Shown here in pieces: positions 8,370 to 16,214 of a DNA stretch of 64,000 nt (positions are counted from its first letter, which is position 1; each line of letters starts with the position of its first letter). The position numbers were made by a program, and so were the translations under genes. Location of the stretch: contig QBKD01000001.1 in NCBI GenBank assembly GCA_003053925.1, positions 744,001 to 808,000 on the forward strand, written 5' to 3'. Source of the DNA: Microbacteriaceae bacterium MWH-Ta3 (GTDB lineage: Bacteria; Actinomycetota; Actinomycetes; Actinomycetales; Microbacteriaceae). The notes beneath the pieces were generated by a model. It was not told the DNA's origin. It saw nothing but the letters and a program-made list of their open reading frames with translations, and ran no database searches.

Positions 8370-9746
8370 CTAACGCGTGTATGTCGCACGCAGCGGCAGC
8401 ATGAGCGCCAGACCGGCCGCCAAGACAATCACGATTCCGAGGATGCCGAAGTGTGCGCCTCCGAATGCTCCCACAAGGACCGCAAACAGTGTGGGTGCGA
8501 GGAAACTGATGGAACGACCGGTCGTGGCGTACAGGCCGAACAGCTCACCTTCCTGGCCAACGGGTGCGAGGTGGCCGACGAACGCGCGGGCCGATGCCTG
8601 CGCGGGTCCAACGAAGAAGGTCAGCAGCAGGCCACCCACCCAGAACGTTCCAGCGCCACCGTCGTGCAGAACGAACAGGGCGGTGCCGGTGATAATCAGG
8701 CCGATCAGCGCGCCGACGATGACGATTTTCGAACCCAACTTGTCATCGATCCAGCCACCCAGGAACACACCGATACCCGCGACCAGATTTCCCGCCACCG
8801 CGAACAGAATGACCTCGGTGTACTCCAGGCCGAACACTGAACCTGCAAGGATGCCGCCGAATGCAAACACGGCAGACAGTCCATCGCGGAACACGGCGCT
8901 CGCCAAGAGGAAATAGAAGGTGGGGCGGTCATTGCGGAAATAGTGGCGAATACGTGCGAACAGGCGTCGGTACGATTCCACAAACCCAGCCTTCGCCTCG
9001 CCGTTTGCCACGCTCTCAGGGACCGCCAGCAGAATGGGCAACGCAAACAGCAGCGACCACACCGCGGCCAACACGGCCAGCACGCGAATGTTCAGGCCGT
9101 TATCGGCCGTCACGCCAAACCAATAGGGGCCATCACCCAGAATGAATCCTGCCAGCGCAATCAGCAGCACGACGATTCCGCCGATGTATCCCATGCCCCA
9201 GCCAAAGCCCGAGACGCGGCCCATGTTCGTGGGCGTGGACACCTGCAGCAGCATCGCATTGTAGTTCACATTCGCGATTTCATAGAAGACCGTCGAGGCC
9301 GCCAGCATCGCCGCGCCCACCAGAAAGAACTCGGGCTTGCCTTCAACAAAGAACATGGCGCCCGTAAGGACGATGACCAATCCCGTGTTGACGCCCAGCC
9401 ACTTCTTGCGGTTACCGCCGGCATCCGATCGTGCACCGATCAGCGGTGCGACCACGGCCACAACGAGCCCGCCCGCGGCAAGGGCCCACGCGACATTGCT
9501 GGTCAGCGTGGCCTTGGCGGTCTCGTATGCGGCGAGGGCAGCGCCGGTGGCTACACCGTCACCACCCGCGGATTCGTAGGCCGCGAGGACATCGGCCGGC
9601 ACAAAGTAATCCGACACGATGTACGTGGCAAATACGAAGGTCGTGATGATCGTGCTGAACGCCGAGGTGCCCCAGTCCCACAGTGCCCAGGACAGCACCT
9701 GGATGCGGGGGATGCGAACGGGGGTGGCGGCAACAGTGGCGGACAT
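8370..9746 (-). CDS. MFS transporter, UMF1/Atg22-like
   Basis: 458-aa major facilitator with about 12 hydrophobic helices, starting with WALWDWGTSAFSTIITTF, a hallmark of the UMF1/vacuole-effluxer (Atg22-like) branch. Substrate unknown; relatives are annotated only as MFS carriers. I place the start at 9746 (MSATVAATP) instead of 9755, because TAGCGT (minus strand, 9754-9759) lies exactly 7 nt upstream and would overlap the longer version. Convergent with crtI; no clear terminator in the 49-nt gap. Confidence 0.86.
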   Translation of the reverse strand: MSATVAATPVRIPRIQVLSWALWDWGTSAFSTIITTFVFATYIVSDYFVPADVLAAYESAGGDGVATGAALAAYETAKATLTSNVAWALAAGGLVVAVVAPLIGARSDAGGNRKKWLGVNTGLVIVLTGAMFFVEGKPEFFLVGAAMLAASTVFYEIANVNYNAMLLQVSTPTNMGRVSGFGWGMGYIGGIVVLLIALAGFILGDGPYWFGVTADNGLNIRVLAVLAAVWSLLFALPILLAVPESVANGEAKAGFVESYRRLFARIRHYFRNDRPTFYFLLASAVFRDGLSAVFAFGGILAGSVFGLEYTEVILFAVAGNLVAGIGVFLGGWIDDKLGSKIVIVGALIGLIITGTALFVLHDGGAGTFWVGGLLLTFFVGPAQASARAFVGHLAPVGQEGELFGLYATTGRSISFLAPTLFAVLVGAFGGAHFGILGIVIVLAAGLALMLPLRATYTR

Positions 9747-9859
9747 GGCATTCACGCTACCGTTTCTTTGTGAATCTGCACCTACCTACAGGCGAACGAT
9801 GCATTCTGACCGCGCTCGTTTGTTAACTTGTGGATAACGCGTACACGTGAGGAAGCACT

Positions 9860-9879
9860 CGTATTATCTGAGAAATACG
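9860..9879. promoter_or_regulatory. Palindromic operator over toxin-antitoxin promoter
   Basis: CGTATT (9860-9865) and AATACG (9874-9879) form a perfect 6-bp inverted repeat with 8-nt spacer. It covers TATTAT (9862-9867), a good -10 box for the HigB-like gene. This is the expected place for autoregulation by the antitoxin or the toxin-antitoxin complex. Inferred from position only. Confidence 0.5.
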
Positions 9880-9892
9880 TGAAATGAGGTAG

Positions 9893-10393
9893 GTGGTGAT
9901 TCGTCGAGCGATGGGCACTTCGCGAGCCTGTGACCCACACAACGCGCCCCTTATCTTTCACTGGTACAAGGCGGAACACGGCAAAGGACTTGCGAAATTC
10001 TTCACGGAAACGCTGCAGCTGAACGGTGTTCATGACGAACACCTCCTCGCGCTTGCGCGCCAGGAGCTTCTTCAACGATTGCGCGAATACACGGACGCAA
10101 CATTGGCCGAAGTTCGGGACATTAGAAGAATCGAGCGCAATCCGTCATATGAATTATTTGAGATTCTTCTGAAAATGCGTGGAGTGGGCCTTGTTCGCTT
10201 GTACTTCATCGAGCCAGAGATTTTGGGCGCAGTTGGAGTGGGGCTTCACCTGCACATCAAGTCGACAGCACACGCGTCCGATCGTGCAGTCAAAGACATG
10301 CAAGACGTCGAAATTGATATAGCAGCTCGTCGTTGCGCACAAGGGAAGTTCACAAATTGGGATTTTCCGGTTGATGGATTAGGTAAGCAATAA
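9893..10393 (+). CDS. HigB/Gp49-like toxin of a type II toxin-antitoxin pair
   Basis: 166-aa protein resembling the phage Gp49/HigB group of the RelE superfamily, predicted mRNA interferases. The family-like core is YELFEILLKMRGVGLVRLYFIEP followed by a basic helical region and an alternating segment (KDMQDVEIDIAARR) typical of the C-terminal end. The N-terminal 50 residues are less typical. Start GTG at 9893 with GAGGT upstream. An XRE-type antitoxin gene follows after 13 nt, in the toxin-first order of higBA. Sequence similarity is judged by eye, so the toxin call is moderate; the gene pair context supports it. Confidence 0.6.
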   Translation: MVIRRAMGTSRACDPHNAPLIFHWYKAEHGKGLAKFFTETLQLNGVHDEHLLALARQELLQRLREYTDATLAEVRDIRRIERNPSYELFEILLKMRGVGLVRLYFIEPEILGAVGVGLHLHIKSTAHASDRAVKDMQDVEIDIAARRCAQGKFTNWDFPVDGLGKQ

Positions 10394-10406
10394 TAAACTG
10401 CAATTT

Positions 10407-10739
10407 ATGAAAGCAATGAGCGACTTCGACGAATTCGACACGCCCCTCGATCGACGGGCTCGCATTCTGGTACGCAACGATGCGAACTTTCTCGCGGAAC
10501 TCGTGGCGGCGCGGAAGCGACAAGGTATTTCCCAGGGGGCAGTGGCCGAACGAATGGGCGTATCCCAACCGGCAGTTGCTGCTTTTGAGCGGGCAGAGAA
10601 TGACCCGAAATTATCGACAATTCGCCGGTATGCGATGGCGGTCGGGCTACTAGTTGTTCACCTTGTTGAAGAGGACCATGGTGAACCAATTCGTGTCGGT
10701 CATCGATTTGCCACGTCGACAGACATCGTCACGAACTAG
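10407..10739 (+). CDS. XRE-family antitoxin (HigA-like)
   Basis: 110-aa DNA-binding protein with a Cro/C1 helix-turn-helix at about residues 38-78: ISQGAVAERMGVSQPAVAAF then ENDPKLSTIRRYAMAVG. It follows the toxin gene by 13 nt. It has its own -10, TAAACT at 10394-10399, 7 nt before the ATG, so it can be made from a separate leaderless mRNA independent of the toxin promoter. An alternative start at 10416 exists but does not fit that spacing. Expected role: neutralise the toxin and repress the operon at the upstream palindrome. Confidence 0.72.
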   Translation: MKAMSDFDEFDTPLDRRARILVRNDANFLAELVAARKRQGISQGAVAERMGVSQPAVAAFERAENDPKLSTIRRYAMAVGLLVVHLVEEDHGEPIRVGHRFATSTDIVTN

Positions 10740-10766
10740 ATCGTGAGATTGATGGCATTAACTGTC

Positions 10767-10797
10767 ATGACCCCTGCGCACAGTGCGCAGGGGTCAT
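10767..10797. terminator. Strong bidirectional hairpin terminator
   Basis: ATGACCCCTGCGCA (10767-10780) pairs perfectly with TGCGCAGGGGTCAT (10784-10797) around a 3-nt CAG loop. It lies between the convergent antitoxin gene and the LAxTG surface protein gene and can end both transcripts. Confidence 0.82.
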
Positions 10798-10821
10798 CAC
10801 GTAAGTGCGGTGCGAGGGCGA

Positions 10822-11661
10822 TTACGCCTGGCGACGGCGGACGGCGACGAGGCCACCCAGTGCAACCAGTGCGCCACCAGCTGCGGCTGCCACGTACAGC
10901 GAGTCGCTGGCGCCGGTGTCGGCAAGCGCCTCGGTGTTGTCTTCGACTGCCTCGATTACCTGTCCGATCCACAGGCGCTGCGAGCTGACGTTGTTGTCTT
11001 CGGTGTAGATCTGGATGCTGACCGTGGCAACCGAATCGGAAGGGCGAATCCAGCCAGTGGATCCGTCGGTGCCGTCGGGTGCATCAAACATGCGAACGGC
11101 TTCGAGTTCGTATGCCTCGACAACGGGGATATCGGTGGCAGAGGACGGGTCAGCCCAGTTGAAGCCGGTCTGGGTAGCCGAACCAATGATCTCGTCGCCC
11201 GTGAGGTTTTCGCCCTCGGCGTTGGTCATGGTGATGCGCGACCAGTCCGAGTCGATGTCGCTGAGCGCCAGAACTAACTGACCGGCGGGAACGGGCGAAT
11301 CGAACGTGATGTTAACGTTTGCTGCGACGCTGTTATCCGCGAATGTCTCAATCTTCAGGAACAATTCGTCGGTCGAATCGGCGTTTGCGCCAATCAGTGC
11401 GCCCAGCGGATCGTCAATCGTGAAGCCCTCTTCCTCGGACGACGGGCTGTAAATGTCAATGTAATCGACATCGCTGTAGTCGAGACCTGCACCAATAAAT
11501 GCGGGGTCGGTGTAGGTCAAGTCGTAGTCAAAGCTGTCGGCGCCACCGGACCATGTTCCCCACTCGCCCGTAGTGGCGGCCGAGGCGGGGAGTGCAACAG
11601 TGAGACCGGCGATGGCTGCGAGGCCGAACGCCGCGCCGATTTTACGTGCGGTGTTGTTCAT
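10822..11661 (-). CDS. Secreted surface protein with LAxTG sorting tail
   Basis: 279-aa exported protein. A standard Sec signal peptide (residues 1-28, ending PASA-ATTG) is followed by about 210 residues of acidic, beta-rich sequence with many Asp/Tyr/Ser, then LADTG, a hydrophobic segment rich in Ala/Gly and the basic tail RRRQA. This fits a wall-anchored protein cleaved by a class E sortase. The extracellular domain is not recognised. The start at 11661 has AAAGGA 7 nt upstream; a possible -10, TAAGAT, lies on the minus strand at 11690-11695. The longer frame to 11967 runs into the exonuclease remnant and is not coding. Confidence 0.8.
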   Translation of the reverse strand: MNNTARKIGAAFGLAAIAGLTVALPASAATTGEWGTWSGGADSFDYDLTYTDPAFIGAGLDYSDVDYIDIYSPSSEEEGFTIDDPLGALIGANADSTDELFLKIETFADNSVAANVNITFDSPVPAGQLVLALSDIDSDWSRITMTNAEGENLTGDEIIGSATQTGFNWADPSSATDIPVVEAYELEAVRMFDAPDGTDGSTGWIRPSDSVATVSIQIYTEDNNVSSQRLWIGQVIEAVEDNTEALADTGASDSLYVAAAAGGALVALGGLVAVRRRQA

Positions 11662-11725
11662 GATGAAGTCCTTTCGAGGGGTTGTAAGAATCTTATCCAC
11701 CAATGAACCAGTGGAAAGTAGTTGA

Positions 11726-12160
11726 TTAGAAACGCGGATACTGGCGCCGCAACGACGTGGTGTGGTCCGAGAATTCCGTGATGCGCTTCGTGCCAATATT
11801 GCGATCGGTGTCCAGGTGCCCCGGCGCAATCTGCAGTGCGTCCGGCAGGGCATCGAACCAGTCGAGCCCGGCCGCGGACAGAAGGTGCAGTGCAACTTCA
11901 CCGGCGACCCGGGCGTCGTCGCCCGCACGGTGTGCTGCATATTGAGGCACGCCAAAGTATTCGGCAACGTTGGCCAGCCGATTGCTGGGTAGCGACAAAA
12001 TCCGTCGCGACATGACGACCGTGCAAAAGTACGGCGTGGGTGGAATGGTCAGATTCAGGAACCCCGCGGCATCGAATAGTGCGCCCATGTCGAACGATGC
12101 GTTGTGGGCCACAAGGGGGTCGCCGGCGATAAAGTCCCACAGCGCGGGCCACAGAATATC
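11726..12160 (-). pseudogene. 5'-truncated DnaQ-like 3'-5' exonuclease
   Basis: The minus-strand reading frame matches the middle and end of a DEDDh exonuclease (DnaQ/epsilon-like): LVAHNASFDMGALFDAAGF is the ExoII region and AAHRAGDDARVAGEVALHLL is the ExoIII His/Asp region. The frame is open upstream to residue D at 12158-12160 and then meets a TGA (12161-12163). The N-terminal ExoI block with the catalytic DxE, normally about 60 residues earlier, is missing. The break falls 3 bp from the first HAIR element of dnaK. Without ExoI the product cannot be a normal exonuclease, so I treat it as a decayed gene. A short GTG-initiated protein from 12112 remains possible. Confidence 0.72.
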
Positions 12161-12165
12161 TCAGA

Positions 12166-12186
12166 CTTGAGTCACCTCTTATCAAG
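12166..12186. promoter_or_regulatory. HAIR element 1 (HspR operator)
   Basis: CTTGAGT (12166-12172), 7-nt spacer, TATCAAG (12180-12186). The left half equals the HAIR consensus CTTGAGT and the right half matches ACTCAAG at 5 of 7 positions. It lies upstream of the dnaK promoter, and hspR is encoded in the same operon. Confidence 0.75.
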
Positions 12187-12202
12187 TTCTTAGCCTCCGG
12201 GC

Positions 12203-12231
12203 TTGACAAAGTTATCCACAGGGTTCAAACT
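12203..12231 (+). promoter_or_regulatory. dnaK operon promoter
   Basis: A consensus -35 TTGACA (12203-12208) is separated by 17 bp from a -10-like CAAACT (12226-12231), predicting a start site near 12238. The second HAIR element overlaps the -10 and start site, so HspR binding there would block initiation. Confidence 0.65.
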
Positions 12232-12250
12232 TGATACCAGACGGCTCAAC
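12230..12250. promoter_or_regulatory. HAIR element 2 (HspR operator)
   Basis: CTTGATA (12230-12236), 7-nt spacer, GCTCAAC (12244-12250); each half matches the HAIR consensus at 5 of 7 positions. It overlaps the -10 box and predicted start of the dnaK promoter. Confidence 0.65.
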
Positions 12251-12324
12251 TTCGAAAGATGTCGCCGTCACTAACTTCCTCGCAACAGCGAACAGAAATC
12301 GCCCTCGGGCGGAAAGGACACACC

Positions 12325-14163
12325 ATGGCTCGTGCAGTCGGTATTGACCTCGGAACCACCAACTCGGTAGTTGCCGTGCTTGAAGGTGGCGAACCCACCG
12401 TTATTGCGAACGCGGAAGGCTTCCGCACCACTCCCTCGATCGTGGCGTTCACCAAGGATGGCGAAGTACTCGTCGGTGAAACCGCAAAGCGTCAGGCCGT
12501 GACCAACGTGGACCGCACCATCGCATCGGTGAAGCGTCACATGGGCACTGACTGGACCATCGAGATGGACGACAAGAAGTACACCCCTCAGGAAATCTCC
12601 GCCCGTATCTTGGGCAAGCTCAAGCGTGATGCCGAGACCTACCTGGGTGAAAAGGTGACCGACGCGGTTATCACCGTTCCCGCGTACTTCAACGACGCCG
12701 AGCGCCAGGCCACCAAGGAAGCCGGCGAGATTGCGGGTCTGAACGTCCTGCGCATCATCAACGAGCCCACCGCTGCCGCGCTGGCCTATGGCCTGGACAA
12801 GGGCAAGGAAGACGAGCTCATCCTCGTGTTCGACCTTGGTGGTGGAACGTTCGACGTGTCGTTGCTCGAAGTGGGCAAGGACGAAGACTTCTCGACCATC
12901 CAGGTGCGTGCAACCAGCGGTGACAACCGACTGGGAGGCGACGACTGGGATGCCCGCGTTGTGGACTACTTGGCCAAGCGCTTCAAGGAAACCACGGGTG
13001 TCGATGTCTCGAGCGACAAGATCGCGAAGCAGCGTCTGAAGGAAGCTGCCGAGCAGGCCAAGAAGGAACTGTCCAGCTCGATGAGCGCCACCATTCAGCT
13101 GCCGTACCTGTCGCTGACGGAAAACGGCCCGGCGAACCTCGACGAGACTCTGACGCGTGCCAAGTTCGAAGAACTGACCGCAGACCTCATCGAGCGCACC
13201 CGTAAGCCCTTCGAGGACGTCATTCGCGAAGCCAAGGTGTCTGTCGACGAGATCGCACACGTTGTACTTGTGGGTGGTTCGACTCGTATGCCCGCCGTTG
13301 CCGAACTGGTAAAGAAGCTGACCGGCGGCAAGGAGCCCAACAAGGGCGTCAACCCCGACGAGGTTGTGGCCGTGGGTGCATCGCTGCAGGCCGGCGTGCT
13401 GATGGGCGAGCGCAAGGACGTTCTGCTGATCGACGTGACCCCTCTGAGCCTCGGAATCGAGACCAAGGGTGGCATCATGACCAAGCTGATCGAGCGCAAC
13501 ACCGCGATCCCCACCAAGCGTTCGGAAACCTTCACGACTGCCGACGACAACCAGCCTTCGGTATCGATTCAGGTCTTCCAGGGCGAGCGCGACTTCACTC
13601 GCGACAACAAGTCGCTGGGCAACTTCGAGCTCACCGGTATCGCCCCCGCACCCCGCGGCGTGCCTCAGGTCGAGGTCACGTTCGACATCGATGCGAACGG
13701 TATCGTCCACGTGTCGGCGAAGGACAAGGGCACCGGCAAGGAGCAGTCGATGACCATCACCGGTGGTTCGACCCTGTCGAAGGAAGACATCGAGCGCATG
13801 GTGCGCGAGGCCGAAGAACACGCTGCCGAGGACAAGGCGCGGCGTGACAACGCCGAGAAGCGCAACGTAGCCGAGCAGATGGTGTACTCGGTCGAGAAGA
13901 TCCTCGACGAGAACGCCGACAAGCTGCCCGACGATGTGAAGAACGAGGTCCGTGCCGACGTCGACGCGCTGAAGGCCGCACTGGCCGGAACTGACGACGA
14001 GGCCGTGGCCAAGGCTTCGGACACCCTCAGCGCCAGCCAGAGCAAGTTGGGCGAGGCACTGTACGCCGCAGAACAGGCTGCTCCTGCCGAGGATGCCGCA
14101 CCCGAGGATGACGAGAACATCGTAGACGCCGAGGTTGTGGACGACGAGGACGACAAGAAGTAG
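12325..14163 (+). CDS. dnaK: Chaperone DnaK (Hsp70)
   Basis: 612-aa Hsp70. The ATPase domain begins [20 protein letters not shown], with [14 protein letters not shown] and [13 protein letters not shown] further on; the substrate-binding domain includes [20 protein letters not shown], and the C-terminus is an acidic tail ending DDEDDKK. The start at 12325 has GGAAAGGA upstream; the longer frame from 12259 would begin within the leader. First gene of dnaK-grpE-dnaJ-hspR-clpB, behind one promoter and two HAIR elements. It folds new and heat-damaged proteins with GrpE and the J-protein. Confidence 0.98.
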   Translation: MARAVGIDLGTTNSVVAVLEGGEPTVIANAEGFRTTPSIVAFTKDGEVLVGETAKRQAVTNVDRTIASVKRHMGTDWTIEMDDKKYTPQEISARILGKLKRDAETYLGEKVTDAVITVPAYFNDAERQATKEAGEIAGLNVLRIINEPTAAALAYGLDKGKEDELILVFDLGGGTFDVSLLEVGKDEDFSTIQVRATSGDNRLGGDDWDARVVDYLAKRFKETTGVDVSSDKIAKQRLKEAAEQAKKELSSSMSATIQLPYLSLTENGPANLDETLTRAKFEELTADLIERTRKPFEDVIREAKVSVDEIAHVVLVGGSTRMPAVAELVKKLTGGKEPNKGVNPDEVVAVGASLQAGVLMGERKDVLLIDVTPLSLGIETKGGIMTKLIERNTAIPTKRSETFTTADDNQPSVSIQVFQGERDFTRDNKSLGNFELTGIAPAPRGVPQVEVTFDIDANGIVHVSAKDKGTGKEQSMTITGGSTLSKEDIERMVREAEEHAAEDKARRDNAEKRNVAEQMVYSVEKILDENADKLPDDVKNEVRADVDALKAALAGTDDEAVAKASDTLSASQSKLGEALYAAEQAAPAEDAAPEDDENIVDAEVVDDEDDKK

Positions 14164-14165
14164 TC

Positions 14166-14738
14166 ATGACCGACAACGAGAACACTCAGCCCGCCGAGGG
14201 GGAGGCGCCGGACGGCGTCACCCCCGAGGCCGAGGCCGCGCCCGAATCGGGTGCCACCGACAACGCCACGGAAAGCTCGGCAGAGGAAACGCTCGAGGCG
14301 CTCCTTAGTGAAGTAGAGCGCAACCTGGTCGAGGAATATCGCGACCGCGCCGCGCGCGCCGAGGCCGAACTCGCGAACTTCCGCAACCGCGTGGAACGCG
14401 ACCGCCAGGCAAACCGCGAGGCAGTCATTGCCGAGGTCATCCGCGCATTGCTCCCCGCAATCGACGACCTCAACCGTGCCGAAGGCCACGGAGATTTGGC
14501 GGGCAGCCCGCTGGAAATCGTGGCCCAGAAGATTCGTACCGGCTTCGAGCGCTTCGGCCTCGCGGCTGTGGGCGAAAAGGGCGAGAACTTCGATCCCAAC
14601 CGTCACGAAGCCATCGTGCGTCTGCCGCTCGCGGGCGCCGAGGGCGAAACCGTCGCCGATGTCGTCGAGGTGGGCTACCTGCTGGGCGAGCGCCTGCTTC
14701 GCCCCGCCAAGGTCGCCGTTCAGGTGCCTCAGGACTAA
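14166..14738 (+). CDS. grpE: Nucleotide exchange factor GrpE
   Basis: 190-aa GrpE that releases ADP from DnaK. The N-terminal 45 residues are acidic and disordered-looking, then a long helix (about residues 48-90, [20 protein letters not shown]) forms the dimer coiled coil, and the C-terminal beta domain ends [15 protein letters not shown]. It starts 3 nt after the dnaK stop, so the genes are translated together. Confidence 0.96.
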   Translation: MTDNENTQPAEGEAPDGVTPEAEAAPESGATDNATESSAEETLEALLSEVERNLVEEYRDRAARAEAELANFRNRVERDRQANREAVIAEVIRALLPAIDDLNRAEGHGDLAGSPLEIVAQKIRTGFERFGLAAVGEKGENFDPNRHEAIVRLPLAGAEGETVADVVEVGYLLGERLLRPAKVAVQVPQD

Positions 14739-14765
14739 TACTTCACCCGAAAGGAGGGACGCCGC

Positions 14766-15737
14766 ATGGCGAGCCAAGATTGGTTCGATAAGGACTTTTA
14801 CGCAATCCTCGGCGTCTCGAAAGACGTCTCGGATGCGGAACTGAAGAAGGTCTACCGCAAGCTCGCGCGCACGTATCACCCGGACTCGAATCCGGGCGAT
14901 ACGGTCGCCGAGTCGAAGTTCAAGGAAATCAGCGAGGCCTATTCGGTGCTCTCGGATTCTCAGTCGCGTGCGGAATACGACCAGGTTCGCGCCATGGGTG
15001 GCGGTGCCCGATTTACCTCGGGTAACGGCGCCGGCGGCGGGTTCGAGGACATGTTCGGTGGAATGTTCGGCGGGCAGCGTATGCGCTACGAATCCGGTGC
15101 CGACGATCTGTTCAGCGGCTTGTTCGGTGGTGGCGGGGGCAACCCGTTCGGCGCCGGCGCGGGCCGCGGTCGCCCCAGCCAGCCCCGCAAGGGCGTGGAC
15201 ATTGTGGCGTCGGTGACCATCGATCTGCTAACCGCAGCACGCGGTGGCGAGATCACGGTGGATCGCACGGGCCTCAAGCCCCTGCACATCGCTGTTCCCG
15301 CCGGTGTCGCCGACAACCAGAAGATTCGAGTGCGCGGCAAGGGCGAACGCAGCACCACGGGCGGACCCGCCGGTGACCTCGTGCTGACCGTCAGCGTTAC
15401 GGATCACCCCGTGTTCGTGCGCGACGGCATCAACCTGCGCGTCGACGTTCCCATCACCATCTCCGAGGCCATCCTGGGCGCAACGGTCGAAGTGCCCACG
15501 CTGGGCGGCGACCGCGTGAAGATCAAGGTCAACCCGGGAACCCCCAGCGGCCGCGTGCTTCGTGTTCGCGGTCGAGGAATCGACACCAAGGGCAAGTCGG
15601 GCGACCTCCTGGCCACCCTGCTGATTGTCACGCCGGAACACATTTCCGAGGCGGCCCGCGGGCTGATCGAGAAATTCCGTGAGACCGTCGACGAGGGCAA
15701 CCCGCGCGACGCCCTGTATTCCAAGGCCGAGATCTAG
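14766..15737 (+). CDS. dnaJ: J-domain co-chaperone DnaJ (no zinc finger)
   Basis: 323-aa Hsp40. The J domain covers residues 10-75 with HPD at 38-40; a Gly/Phe-rich region follows (about 80-135, [14 protein letters not shown]); then two beta-sandwich substrate domains to the C-terminus. The central CxxCxGxG zinc repeats of class I DnaJ are absent, so this is a class II (CbpA/DnaJ2-like) J-protein in the usual dnaJ place. AAAGGAGG lies 8 nt before the ATG. Gap to grpE is 27 nt. Confidence 0.95.
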   Translation: MASQDWFDKDFYAILGVSKDVSDAELKKVYRKLARTYHPDSNPGDTVAESKFKEISEAYSVLSDSQSRAEYDQVRAMGGGARFTSGNGAGGGFEDMFGGMFGGQRMRYESGADDLFSGLFGGGGGNPFGAGAGRGRPSQPRKGVDIVASVTIDLLTAARGGEITVDRTGLKPLHIAVPAGVADNQKIRVRGKGERSTTGGPAGDLVLTVSVTDHPVFVRDGINLRVDVPITISEAILGATVEVPTLGGDRVKIKVNPGTPSGRVLRVRGRGIDTKGKSGDLLATLLIVTPEHISEAARGLIEKFRETVDEGNPRDALYSKAEI

Positions 15738-15748
15738 AGGGCAGACAG

Positions 15749-16168
15749 ATGACGGAAGACGACCCGATTTTCCCCATCGCCGCCGCCGCGGAACTGACCG
15801 GCATGCACCCGCAGACCCTGCGCCAGTACGACCGGCTGGGGCTTGTTTCCCCCACCCGCACCGCCGGACAATCGCGGCGCTATTCGATGCGCGACATTGT
15901 GCAGTTGCGCGAGGTGGCGAAGCTGTCGAACGAGGGACTGAACCTCGAGGGCATTCGCCGCATTGTGGAACTAGAGAATCAGGTGCAACACCTGTCGGCC
16001 CGCGTGCGCGAACTGGAAGCCGCAATCGCCGATGAAATCCTGCAGCGCCCCGGCAGCCGTGTGTTTGCGGCCGGAACCCGCGGCGACGTGGTGTCGGTGA
16101 AAGCCGGCACGCGAATCAAACGATCCAACCAAGTTGTTCTGTGGCGAGAGCTGCCCTGGAACCGCTGA
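15749..16168 (+). CDS. hspR: Heat-shock repressor HspR (MerR family)
   Basis: 139-aa MerR-type regulator. The winged helix-turn-helix is at residues 5-75 ([20 protein letters not shown], then RRYSMRDI), followed by a coiled-coil helix ([19 protein letters not shown]). HspR proteins bind HAIR repeats and repress their own operon with DnaK as co-repressor; two HAIR-like sites are present before dnaK. It starts 11 nt after dnaJ. The basic C-terminal tail is variable in the family. Confidence 0.93.
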   Translation: MTEDDPIFPIAAAAELTGMHPQTLRQYDRLGLVSPTRTAGQSRRYSMRDIVQLREVAKLSNEGLNLEGIRRIVELENQVQHLSARVRELEAAIADEILQRPGSRVFAAGTRGDVVSVKAGTRIKRSNQVVLWRELPWNR

Positions 16169-16214
16169 CCCACATTTTTCGGCGCGACAACGCCACAACC
16201 CGCAAGGAGACATC

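Noticed and set aside
6761-8428. 555-codon minus-strand frame
   Set aside because: Antisense shadow of crtI, His/Arg/Gln-rich and without motifs.
12271-13821. 516-codon minus-strand frame
   Set aside because: Antisense shadow of dnaK.
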